Source: Nostoc sp. LEGE 12450
GTDB taxonomy: Bacteria; Cyanobacteriota; Cyanobacteriia; Cyanobacteriales; Nostocaceae
Assembly: GCF_015206895.1 (NCBI RefSeq)
Contig: NZ_JADEXU010000009.1
Span: 1-64,000, forward strand
Reading direction: 5' to 3'
DNA length: 64,000 bases
A program made the position numbers and the translations under genes. Below, piece by piece: positions 48,901 through 56,063 of the stretch. How positions within the stretch are numbered: the stretch's first letter is position 1; each line of letters opens with the position of its first letter. A model generated the notes under the pieces. The model saw only the letters and a program-made list of their open reading frames with translations. It was not told where the DNA came from and searched no databases.

Positions 48901-51900
48901 ATTGTGGCTGAAGTTTACGGCTAATTTCTGCAAGTGCTGGCAGGTAATTTGGAGACAGTTGCTCATTGCTAAAGCGCACTTGAGGTTGCCACTCTACTTC
49001 ATACAGCCAATTTTCTACAGAATTTTCTTTGAAGTCTAACTGGAGACTTTGCAACAAAGTATTAGGAGTCGCTTTTTTAGCCTCAAAACCTTTGATGTCT
49101 GCAATCAACTGCCCGTTAGCGTCAAATAGCCTGATATTTGCTACAAGGTTGTCCGAATCGGAGTTCTCAGATTGTGTAGGCGTAGCCCGTCGGAGACATC
49201 GTACTGCATGACACCATAACTGCTGACTTTGGGGACGTTGGTAAAATTGGAAACTCTCAATTGCGAAGGGTACAAAAGTGTCTTCGCTAGGGAAGAAAAA
49301 GCTGGTCAGTTGCAAGCAGGAATCCAGAAGACCTGGATATAATTGATACTCCTCTAAATCATCTACTAGATCAAGCCATTTGAGCTTGGCTAGGGCTTCT
49401 CCTTCTCCACACCAGACACAATCAAGCCACTGGAAGCTTGCACCAAATTGAATCTGCCGCTTTTGCCAGCTTTGGGAAATTTCCACAGCAGCTATTTGTT
49501 GAGTACAGCGCGTCTGTATCTGTTGGAGAAAGACAGTTTCTGGCGTAATGTTAACGCCTTGTGAGATTTTCCCTGTGGCATGGACTAGCCACTGATTTAC
49601 CTGAGTACTCCCATTCGGAACTGTATCAAAGCTGATGAGTTGGAAAGATGCGCTACTCTCTTCTGGTGACAGCAATAACTGTACGGTACGTGCTTTATCT
49701 TCGGGGATAACCAATGCCTGGGGGAAAACTATATTTTCTAACAGACATGACTCATTGGCGAAAGTCAATCCTGCTGCACCCAATAGCAAGGAGAGATAAC
49801 AGGCTCCAGGCACAACAATTTGGTTATAAACTTGATGATCTACTAAAAACGGTAGGGTTTGGCTACTGAATTCAGACTCAAACAAAATTTCTTTGCTTAA
49901 GGGCAGCTGAAGCTTTTTGTCTAATAGTGGGTGCAGTTTTGTCGAGTTTTGTTGCCGTTGAGGTTTAGCGGGTGTATTCTCAATCCAATAGCGCTGACGT
50001 TGAAACGGATAAGTGGGTAATGTAACTTTCTTACGGAAATAGTCGCGGTCAAACCCTGACCAATCTACTGCCATTCCACCTACATATAACTCACCTAAAC
50101 TTGAAAGCAACTGTTGCCATTCTGGCACTCCCGGACGCAGAGAAGGCAACCACAAACCCACACTCTCAGGCAAACACTCACGACCCATACCCAACAAAAT
50201 TGGCTTAGGCCCAACCTCTAAAAAGACTTCATGCCCAAGTTGATGTAATGTCTGCATACTATCGGCAAACCGCACTGTTTGCCGGATGTGATTCACCCAG
50301 TATTGTGCATTGGTGATATTCTCGTCAGCAAGTTGTCCGGTGATATTAGAGACTAATGGTATCTGGGGTTGGTCGTAGGTTATTTGACTAGCTACTTGTT
50401 CAAACTCCTTCAACATGGGTGTCATGAATGGAGAATGGAAAGCATGGGATACTTGTAACCGCTTCGTTTTTACCCCCTGTGTTGACAGTTGCTGACAAAT
50501 AACAGCAATGTCTTCACTGGCTCCCGAAATCACTACACTTTCGGGCCCGTTGATGGCTGCTAATGCCACTGTGTCATGAAATGGCGCTATAACTTCCCGC
50601 ACTCTTGACTCTGAAGCCATCAGTGAAACCATCTCGCCTCCAGAAGGCAATTGCTGCATCAACTGTCCCCGATAGACAATGAGTTTAAGTGCATCTTCTA
50701 GGCTGAAAACGCCAGCCACACAAGCAGCAACATATTCGCCTACACTATGGCCCATCACCACATTTGGTTCAATGCCCCAAGATTTCCACAGTTGATACAG
50801 GGCATATTCAAAAGCAAATAATGCTGGTTGGGTATAGGCGGTTTGATCCAACAAAGATGATTGCTCAAGAGCCTGGTTAGGATAAAGTACTTCTAACAAA
50901 GAATGCTTCAGATAAGGGCGGAGAATTTCATCGCACTGCTCGATAGTTTGGCGGAAGATGGGTTGGCTATCGTAGAGTTGGCGACCCATATTGATGTACT
51001 GGGAGCCTTGACCAGTGAATAAAAAGGCTATCTTTGCTGGCTTTTTGCCAGGTCGATCGCTAATTAAGCCGGCGGTGTCTTTCCCAGATACGAAAGCAGT
51101 GAGTCGCTCGGCCAACTGCTCTCTAGAGTCGGCCACAATAGCAAGGCGGTAGTCAAAATGAGATCGCCCAGTGTTGGCGGTGTAACAAATATCTGCTAAC
51201 GATATCTTCAAATCAGATATTAAATAGGTTTGATATTTTCTTGCTAGTTCTTCTAGAGCCTTATCAGTTTTGGCCGAAAGTGCCATCAAGTGGCTTGGAC
51301 GCTCAATTTTCGTCACCACTATTTCTTCTGGCACTGACGACTCTTCTAGGATTACATGGGCATTAACACCCCCAAAACCAAAGGAACTTACCCCTGCTCG
51401 TCTAGGAATAATTTTTCCTTCTTTTGTCTTTAAATGTTGCCAGTCTTTTGTTTCTTTTACTATATAAAAGGGACTACCATCTAACTTTATTCGAGGATTT
51501 AATTGCTGAAAATTATTAATTTTTGGCAATTTTTTATATTTCATTGCCAATAATACTTTTATGATCCCAGCAATACCTGCTGCTGATTCTAAATGTCCAA
51601 TATTTGTTTTTACTGAACCTAATCCACAATAGCTTTCTGCGGTTAGTTCAATACCATAGTGCTGATATAGTTGTGTATATGCTCGTTTTAAAGCATTAAT
51701 TTCAATTGGATCACCTAATGGCGTACCTGTTCCATGAGCTTCTATATAAGATACTGTATCAGGTGTAATATTTGCCTTTATACATGCAGACCTTACAACT
51801 TGTGATTGAGAATAAGCATTGGGAGAGGTTAAAGTACGAGCATGACCACCATGATTTATGGCGCTCCCTTTAACTATTCCATAAATATAATTTTTATCCT

Positions 51901-52696
51901 CAATTGCTTTTCTCAAAGGTTTTAATAAAATGACACCTGCACCTTCACCTCGCACATAACCGTCTGCTTGAGCATCAAAGGTTTTGCATTTACCTTCGGG
52001 TGATAACATACCCAACTTACTAAAAGAGATATAACTAGTCGGTGTGCACAATATACTGACACCACCAACTAATGCCATCTCACATTCATTTTGATTGAGT
52101 GAATTCACTGCTTGGTGTATGGCTACAAGTGAGCTAGAACAAGCAGTATCTATAGGAATACTCGGTCCATGAAAGTTGAAAAAGTAGGAAATTCGATTCG
52201 GAATAATAGAAGTATATGTACCTGTAGAATTATATCCTTCAATAAATTCGCCCTTATCTTGTAATTCTTTATAATCGAAATTACAAACACCAATAAAAAC
52301 ACCAATGTTATTTCCTGATAATTCTAATGGTGAATATCCAGCATCTTCTAAGCATGACCAACTCAGTTCTAGCATGATCCTTTGTTGAGGATCTATTCGC
52401 CGAGCTTCTCTCTCTGATATTTGAAAAAATTTAGCATCAAATTTATCTACATCTTCGATAAATCCTCCCCATTTGCTAGTGCTTGTATTGGGAAGTTCCA
52501 TATTTGAAGAATAAAAATTATCAATATTCCATCGTTCTTGAGGTATCTCCGTTACACTATTAACCCCTTTCTCTAAATTTTCCCAAAATTCATTATAATT
52601 ATTTGCTCCTGGAAATCTACACCCTATACCAATAATGGCGATCGCCTCTGACTGAATGTTAATAATTTCTGCTTCATCGTTCATAATTAAACTCAC
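45953..52696 (-). CDS. PKS1: KS-AT-DH-cMT-KR-ACP, first gene of the assembly line
   Basis: This 2247-residue type I PKS has a KS with DTACSSS near 185, HGTGTPLGDP and KTNIGHLE. Its AT has GHSVGEY near 650, and HAFH suggests malonyl-CoA. The DH (about 925-1200) has its catalytic His in DHQVYNQIVVPG, where the usual Gly after HxxxG is Asn, and the second motif LLDSCLQ. The C-methyltransferase has ILEIGAGTGG near 1447. The KR has GGMGGLG near 1870 and an LDD motif, suggesting a D-hydroxyl (B-type). The ACP has ELGMDSL near 2172, and there is no ER. Expected output is an alpha-methyl, beta-hydroxy or alpha,beta-unsaturated acyl group. No loading module, AMP-ligase or GNAT domain precedes the KS, so the starter must come in trans. 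The stop overlaps the NRPS1 start. Repeat-derived insertions lie in the post-DH linker and in the KR region. Confidence 0.9.
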   Translation of the reverse strand: MSLIMNDEAEIINIQSEAIAIIGIGCRFPGANNYNEFWENLEKGVNSVTEIPQERWNIDNFYSSNMELPNTSTSKWGGFIEDVDKFDAKFFQISEREARRIDPQQRIMLELSWSCLEDAGYSPLELSGNNIGVFIGVCNFDYKELQDKGEFIEGYNSTGTYTSIIPNRISYFFNFHGPSIPIDTACSSSLVAIHQAVNSLNQNECEMALVGGVSILCTPTSYISFSKLGMLSPEGKCKTFDAQADGYVRGEGAGVILLKPLRKAIEDKNYIYGIVKGSAINHGGHARTLTSPNAYSQSQVVRSACIKANITPDTVSYIEAHGTGTPLGDPIEINALKRAYTQLYQHYGIELTAESYCGLGSVKTNIGHLESAAGIAGIIKVLLAMKYKKLPKINNFQQLNPRIKLDGSPFYIVKETKDWQHLKTKEGKIIPRRAGVSSFGFGGVNAHVILEESSVPEEIVVTKIERPSHLMALSAKTDKALEELARKYQTYLISDLKISLADICYTANTGRSHFDYRLAIVADSREQLAERLTAFVSGKDTAGLISDRPGKKPAKIAFLFTGQGSQYINMGRQLYDSQPIFRQTIEQCDEILRPYLKHSLLEVLYPNQALEQSSLLDQTAYTQPALFAFEYALYQLWKSWGIEPNVVMGHSVGEYVAACVAGVFSLEDALKLIVYRGQLMQQLPSGGEMVSLMASESRVREVIAPFHDTVALAAINGPESVVISGASEDIAVICQQLSTQGVKTKRLQVSHAFHSPFMTPMLKEFEQVASQITYDQPQIPLVSNITGQLADENITNAQYWVNHIRQTVRFADSMQTLHQLGHEVFLEVGPKPILLGMGRECLPESVGLWLPSLRPGVPEWQQLLSSLGELYVGGMAVDWSGFDRDYFRKKVTLPTYPFQRQRYWIENTPAKPQRQQNSTKLHPLLDKKLQLPLSKEILFESEFSSQTLPFLVDHQVYNQIVVPGACYLSLLLGAAGLTFANESCLLENIVFPQALVIPEDKARTVQLLLSPEESSASFQLISFDTVPNGSTQVNQWLVHATGKISQGVNITPETVFLQQIQTRCTQQIAAVEISQSWQKRQIQFGASFQWLDCVWCGEGEALAKLKWLDLVDDLEEYQLYPGLLDSCLQLTSFFFPSEDTFVPFAIESFQFYQRPQSQQLWCHAVRCLRRATPTQSENSDSDNLVANIRLFDANGQLIADIKGFEAKKATPNTLLQSLQLDFKENSVENWLYEVEWQPQVRFSNEQLSPNYLPALAEISRKLQPQYSQLMAEPQLKVYEAAVSQLESLSINYVLQALTAMGWKPQLGQRFTTGAIANQLGVVSQHQRLFKRLLEMLAEVGVLEAKALEWQVIREPEDSDPQAKLNALLTQYPIANAELTLLGRCGPSLAQVLRGKCDPLQLLFPENDSTTAQLYENSPLTKVMNILAQQAIISLVEHLPTGRGLRILEIGAGTGGTTSYLLPHLSCEQTEYHFSDIGISFTQKAQEKFQDFPFVKYQVLDIEKDPTSQGFEKQQYDVIVAANVLHATQHLQQTLKHTKQLLAPQGILILLETTQRQRWLDLIFGLTPGWWRFSDLHLRPDYPLISATQWQEVLQETGFISTANISSTQQNQSILSRAMVMLAQVPPSPNESVQVEQKHWLLFADRQGIAQQLADKLDTNSQLCTLVFVGEEYEQLDQQQFKINPSNPEHYQKLLQAINSKPLSLYGVVHCWSLDTVKAAELTATDLTAASLLGCGSTLHLVQALTGTNLSDHPRLWLVTQGAVAISYAGRNAIANLEGVAQSSLWGMARAIATEHPELNCVRVDLPPKADAKVVQALFEEIWLPTTEDQVAFTDQLRYVARLVRYQKPKDYLETAAPKPLRFREDSTYLITGGMGGLGLLVARWMVQRGARHLVLVGRSSANVAVHEQLQELKQAGAQVNVIQADVSDVEQITKVLSEIEQTLPPLRGIIHSVGVLDDGVLQQQNWQRFAKVLAPKVEGAWHLHTLTQNQPLDFFVMFSSIASLLGNAGQSNHAAANAFLDALAHHRQAQGLAGLSINWGAWSQVGAFAERQLDEQTKTRGIRTFSPEEGLVALEQLLCQSSTQVAVMHINWVQFLEKSNSVSPLFTNFLQTSVKTVVMQSEVVEQIKTTNITKRRKLLQAHIFSVVAKVLGWHLSESIDLQKGFFELGMDSLTSLDLKNHLQKSLKCSLPLNLVFKYPTVDLLTDYLLEELGLDSDEKSDKEVQEESNEPFQLVNIKNSNRIKIEL
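47375..47407 (-). repeat. dispersed repeat in PKS1 KR region
   Basis: The stretch GGCGTTCCGCCCAGCGTAGC with flanking GCGATGG/TGATCGC encodes about ten extra residues (SYAGRNAIAN) between TQGAVAI and LEGVAQSSLWGM. PKS reductase domains normally have a short, variable loop here. The boundaries are approximate. Confidence 0.45.
49177..49200 (-). repeat. 24-nt repeat (second family) in PKS1 after DH
   Basis: TAGGCGTAGCCCGTCGGAG... differs only slightly from the element at 422-445. Here it is read on the other strand and encodes an open, Arg-rich segment (RCLRRATPT) between WCHA and QSENS. Confidence 0.7.
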
Positions 52697-52868
52697 TAAA
52701 AACTAACTCTAATTCTTTAACTGTCTTAGTTTCTACATCTTCCTAAATATTCTATTTATTTAAATCAATATTACCTTACTGAACCTTTGATAAAAATGAC
52801 TTGACTTATATAACAAGGCTTAAGCTTTTCTATAATGAGTAAATTTTTAATTTATTTGAGAAGCAATC

Positions 52869-53087
52869 TTACAGATTCGGTCTTGCTACATTTGCATAAA
52901 TAGCGTTGATCCTGGCTTTAATTCCATATCCTCTTAGACTATTTCCTACAACCGTTATTAGACCAAACATATTTATACCTCCTACGATACCAAACGGAGT
53001 TCCCAGCGCTGTAAGTGTGGCTGCGATCGCAGTATAACTAACTCCTGATATTACTGATGATTTTACTCTTTTTTGATAGAGACTAAT
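52869..53087 (-). pseudogene. divergent or decayed copy of the glycine-rich small protein
   Basis: An open frame of 72 codons runs on the minus strand with no ATG, GTG or TTG near its upstream end. The first ATG is at 52970, preceded by an AGGAGG-like sequence. Its residues from TAIAATLTALGTPFG through GYGIKARINAIY line up without gaps with residues 30-75 of the protein at 58289-58693. By hand count 18 of 46 positions are identical, including most glycines, the Pro and the closing IY. It ends soon after, lacking the soluble tail of that protein. It is either a truncated paralogue, a gene using a rare ATT start, or a 33-residue peptide from the internal ATG. It lies between the PKS1 start and the graspetide promoter. 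Confidence 0.5.
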
Positions 53088-53190
53088 TTATTGTTGAAAC
53101 AAACTTGTTTTCTTTAAATTAACATACTTATAATTTCAATTTAAGCATAATCTCATTTTTCTAGAGAAAATGCAACAGCATTTAAAATAA

Positions 53191-53306
53191 TTAACTTAAG
53201 AAACTTAAGACAGATGTTTTTCCTTAACTGCCACTTAACTTTCCTAACTTTCTTAAGTTTCTTAACTGTCTTAGAATCATTATTTCTTAACTGTCTTAAC
53301 TGACAT
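53191..53306. promoter_or_regulatory. 9-bp-phased repeats and 15-bp inverted repeat in the divergent region
   Basis: TAA/TAG cores of TTAACTGTC-like units occur at 53225, 53236, 53245, 53254, 53263, 53272, 53288 and 53297, mostly exactly 9 bp apart. A perfect inverted repeat joins TTAAGAAACTTAAGA (53196-53210) and TCTTAAGTTTCTTAA (53251-53265). The array lies 70-185 bp upstream of the graspetide precursor and between the two divergent clusters. Two more units at 52717-52729 sit just upstream of PKS1. Operator iterons for a shared regulator are plausible but unproven. The rest of 52697-53376 holds the small glycine-rich frame and AT-rich DNA. Confidence 0.5.
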
Positions 53307-53364
53307 TGAAAAAATATTTAATTAATGATATATATTTAAGTTGAAAAACAAATTAATTTTTTTC

Positions 53365-53370
53365 AAGGAG
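53365..53370 (+). promoter_or_regulatory. Shine-Dalgarno of graspetide precursor
   Basis: AAGGAG ends 6 nt before the ATG at 53377. It is the clearest ribosome site in the operon and fixes the start of this short gene. Confidence 0.8.
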
Positions 53371-53376
53371 AAATCT

Positions 53377-53511
53377 ATGCCTATAAACACAGTCAAAACA
53401 GTGAATGTTGTAGCGGTACCATTCTTTGCGCGTTTCTTGGAAGAGCAAGCTACTGAAGGGACAGAGGTTCCTTGGACTTACAAGTTTCCTTCAGATTTGG
53501 AAGATAAATAA
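53377..53511 (+). CDS. mdnA: microviridin-type graspetide precursor peptide
   Basis: The gene encodes 44 residues. The leader carries PFFARFLEEQ at 15-24, the conserved ligase-recognition helix of microviridin precursors. The core near the C-terminus reads VPWTYKFPSDLEDK at 31-44 and matches T-x-K-x-P-S-D-x-E-(D/E). By family rules Thr34 should form an ester with Asp40, Ser39 an ester with Glu42, and Lys36 an amide with Asp43. Two features differ from the best-known members: Leu41 replaces the usual Trp of PSDWE, and the amide acceptor is Asp instead of Glu. Microviridins are typically serine-protease inhibitors. The residue before Lys that sets specificity in the family would be Tyr35 here. 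Two matching ATP-grasp genes follow. There is a single core and no double-Gly cleavage site. Confidence 0.92.
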   Translation: MPINTVKTVNVVAVPFFARFLEEQATEGTEVPWTYKFPSDLEDK

Positions 53512-53882
53512 TTTATTTACTCTTCTACATCTGAAAGTATAGCCGTAGCCACATAGGTTAGGACTTAATGGCAAACAAGCGTAAATGCTAAGAATAGCAA
53601 TAGTTTTACCTCCTGCCTCCTGCCCTTTCTTCTCGGAAAGATACCTTGTAATTGGCTGAATCATAATTTAATAAAGTAGCAGTTATCAAATAACTGAAAA
53701 CTACTCTTAGAGAGGCGATGGCGCAGAGCGCCCGCCAGAGGCGATCGCTTTCATATTACCTTATCCATAACATGGAGATGATTGCTTTTTTAGACCCCTA
53801 GATTCTTAAAAAATCCTGGTTTATAGAAAGCAATTTTTCGCTATTTCTTAATAGCTACCTCCTAAAATTATCAAAAAAATAT
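53512..53882. other. gap between precursor and ligases
   Basis: No gene is seen. There is a CCTCCTGCCTCCTGCCC tract near 53609 and a GC-rich repeat cluster around 53710-53752 (GGCGATGGCGCAGAGCGCCC and GCGATCGC), typical of dispersed repeats in this window. A processing site or terminator for a short precursor transcript is possible. Confidence 0.4.
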
Positions 53883-54875
53883 ATGCATCTGTCTCGTGAT
53901 GTTGTTTTATTAATCACCCACAGTGGTGATTTCTTCACTATAGATAGAGTGGCAGAAGCCTTATCAAAAAAAGGGGTGCAACCATTTCGTCTAGATACTG
54001 ATAAATTTCCTCTAGAAGTGCAATTAACAGCACATTTTGATAAGTCTAAAAGCTACCACACTATAGAATGTAACAACCACTCTATCAGCACAGAGCAGGT
54101 GCAAGCTGTGTGGATGCGCCGTATTTGGGAACCAAAACTGAGTCAAGAATTAGCGCCAAAGTTCCGAGAAGCCTGCATTAGAGAATCACAAGCAACTTTA
54201 GATGGTTTTTGGGACAGCCTGAAGGGAGCTACATGGGTAGATAATTTAGAGCGGATAGATTATGCAAGTAACAAGCTGCGTCAACTGCGGATTGCGTCTG
54301 AAGTAGGTTTTGTTATTCCCCAGACTCTTGTCACCAACAAAGCCCAAGCAGCACGAGAGTTTTTCGGGCAAGTCAAGGGCAAAATGGTGAGCAAGCTCTT
54401 AACTCCTCTTTCCCGCAGTATGGAAGCTAACTCCTCGTTTTTTCTGTACACCAGCATCGTCAAGGAAGAAGACTTACAAGATGCCGAGTCACTGCGCTAT
54501 TGCCCAATGGTTTTTCAAGAGCAAATTCCAAAGCAACAGGAATTACGGGTGGTGTATGTGAATGGTAATGTATTTGTGGGGGCGCTAAATGCAGATGTGT
54601 ATGCAGCAGCCAAAGTTGATTGGCGTAAACCTGGTGTTGATACTGGCGCATGGCAACATCACCAGCTTCCTGATGAAGTAGTTAGCCGTATCAAAGCCTT
54701 TATGGGTAAATTTGGGCTGTTGTTTGGAGCGTTAGATTTCATCGTCACACCATCAGGGGAATACGTCTTTTTGGAAATCAACCCTGTGGGAGAGTGGGGA
54801 ATGTTGGAGAAAGATTTAGACTTGCCTATTGGAAGTGCGATCGCAGATGCCCTACTTCAAAGAAAGAATGAATAA
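53883..54875 (+). CDS. mdnB: ATP-grasp ligase, lactam-forming type (MdnB/MvdC)
   Basis: This 330-residue protein opens with VVLLITHSGDFFTIDRVAEAL and has PFRLDTDKFPLEVQ, RRIWEPKLS, MVSKLLTPLS, CPMVFQEQIPKQQELRVVYV and, at the ATP-grasp active end, FGALDFIVTPSGEYVFLEINPVGEWGMLE, with Mg-binding Glu and Asn. These blocks match the microviridin ligase that makes the Lys-to-carboxylate amide, as opposed to the ester ligase encoded by the next gene. It acts in the cytoplasm on the precursor at 53377 after the two ester bonds are made. No strong Shine-Dalgarno precedes the ATG. It starts 371 bp after the precursor and lies directly before the second ligase. Confidence 0.9.
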   Translation: MHLSRDVVLLITHSGDFFTIDRVAEALSKKGVQPFRLDTDKFPLEVQLTAHFDKSKSYHTIECNNHSISTEQVQAVWMRRIWEPKLSQELAPKFREACIRESQATLDGFWDSLKGATWVDNLERIDYASNKLRQLRIASEVGFVIPQTLVTNKAQAAREFFGQVKGKMVSKLLTPLSRSMEANSSFFLYTSIVKEEDLQDAESLRYCPMVFQEQIPKQQELRVVYVNGNVFVGALNADVYAAAKVDWRKPGVDTGAWQHHQLPDEVVSRIKAFMGKFGLLFGALDFIVTPSGEYVFLEINPVGEWGMLEKDLDLPIGSAIADALLQRKNE

Positions 54876-54953
54876 TCAAAAATTTAATATTTGATACTAG
54901 CCTGTGGTAAGCCACCCAAAGGGTGTCTACATACTTCACACCTCATACTTTTT

Positions 54954-55931
54954 ATGACCGTATTAATAGTCACGTTTAGTAAAGACAACGAAAGCATTCC
55001 TCTAGTCATCAAAGAAATTGAGGCTAGAGGAGAAAAAGCATTTCGGTTTGACACAGACAGATATCCCACCGAAGTCAAGCTAGATATTTACTCTGGCGAT
55101 ACTGAACGGGTAATGATTACTGATGGCGAACAAAAGTTAGATTTGAGTGAAGTCTCCTCAGTTTGGTATCGGCGGATGCGCTACGGACAAAAAATCCCCG
55201 ACTCAATGGACAAGCAATACAGAGATGCGTCAATTAACGAATGTCGCGCCACAGTCAGGGGTATGATTGCCAGCCTTCAGGGATTCCACTTCGATAAAAT
55301 GTCCAATGTGGATCGGGCTAATAATAAGCAACTACAATTGCAAATTGCACGAGAAGTTGGTCTTGTAACTCCACGTACTCTGACTTCAAACAATCCAGAA
55401 GCAGTCAAGCAATTTGCTCAAGAGTGTAGCCAAGGTATAGTTACCAAGATGCTTTCTTCCTTTGCTATTTATGACGATCGGGGGCGAGAAAACGTTGTGT
55501 TTACCACTCCAGTTACAAATGACGATCTGGAGAATATGGAAGGGCTACGTTTTTGTCCGATGACGTTTCAAGAAAATGTGCCCAAGGCGCTGGAGTTGCG
55601 GACAACTATTGTCGGACACCGCGTATTTACTGCCGCAGTAGATTCCCAAAGCTTGTCAGGATCTACTTACGACTGGCGCAAAGAGGGGAGAGCTTTAGTT
55701 AAAAATTGGCAACCCTACGACTTGCCAGAAGATATTGAGAAAAAACTGCTCAAACTGATGGCTTATTTTGGCTTAAACTATGGAGCAATTGATATTATTG
55801 TCACCCCCGATGGTCGGTATGTATTCCTCGAAGTTAACCCAGTCGGGGAATTTTTTTGGATGGAGATATATTCACCACACTACCCCATTTCGCAGGCGAT
55901 CGCAGAAGTATTACTGACTAATAAAAATTAG
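54954..55931 (+). CDS. mdnC: ATP-grasp ligase, lactone-forming type (MdnC/MvdD)
   Basis: I place the start at 54954 (MTVLIVTFSKDNESIPLV), which is where the family begins. A longer frame from 54891 adds 21 residues encoded by repeat-like DNA. The 325-residue product has FRFDTDRYPTEVKLD, SSVWYRRMRYG, GMIASLQGFHFDK, VTKMLSSFAIYD, CPMTFQENVPKALELR and GAIDIIVTPDGRYVFLEVNPVGEFFW, the signature blocks of the microviridin ester-forming ligase. It should close the Thr34-Asp40 and Ser39-Glu42 esters of the precursor. The gene is 78 bp after mdnB in the same direction. No Shine-Dalgarno is evident, so its translation may depend on coupling. Confidence 0.9.
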   Translation: MTVLIVTFSKDNESIPLVIKEIEARGEKAFRFDTDRYPTEVKLDIYSGDTERVMITDGEQKLDLSEVSSVWYRRMRYGQKIPDSMDKQYRDASINECRATVRGMIASLQGFHFDKMSNVDRANNKQLQLQIAREVGLVTPRTLTSNNPEAVKQFAQECSQGIVTKMLSSFAIYDDRGRENVVFTTPVTNDDLENMEGLRFCPMTFQENVPKALELRTTIVGHRVFTAAVDSQSLSGSTYDWRKEGRALVKNWQPYDLPEDIEKKLLKLMAYFGLNYGAIDIIVTPDGRYVFLEVNPVGEFFWMEIYSPHYPISQAIAEVLLTNKN

Positions 55932-56063
55932 GTACTTGAGCCTTGTATATATTTATTTTCTTCTATTTTGAAAGGTGTTATTGAGATTTCACTATTAAGT
56001 TTATTAATACTAAATTTTTTATTTAAGATTATAAAATTATTGATATTTGGAGATTAAATCCTT

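Noticed and set aside
12223-52696. Assignment to nostopeptolide, microcystin or cyanopeptolin
   Set aside because: Module order and codes do not fit. There are no methylproline genes, no Adda-type PKS set and no Ahp-type arrangement.
53221-53306. CRISPR array
   Set aside because: The 9-bp-spaced units are far too short and lack unique spacers. No cas genes are present.
54891-54953. Longer N-terminus for the lactone ligase
   Set aside because: The extra 21 residues come from repeat-like DNA (GCCACCCAAAGGGTGTC) and do not match the family, which starts at MTVLIVTFS.
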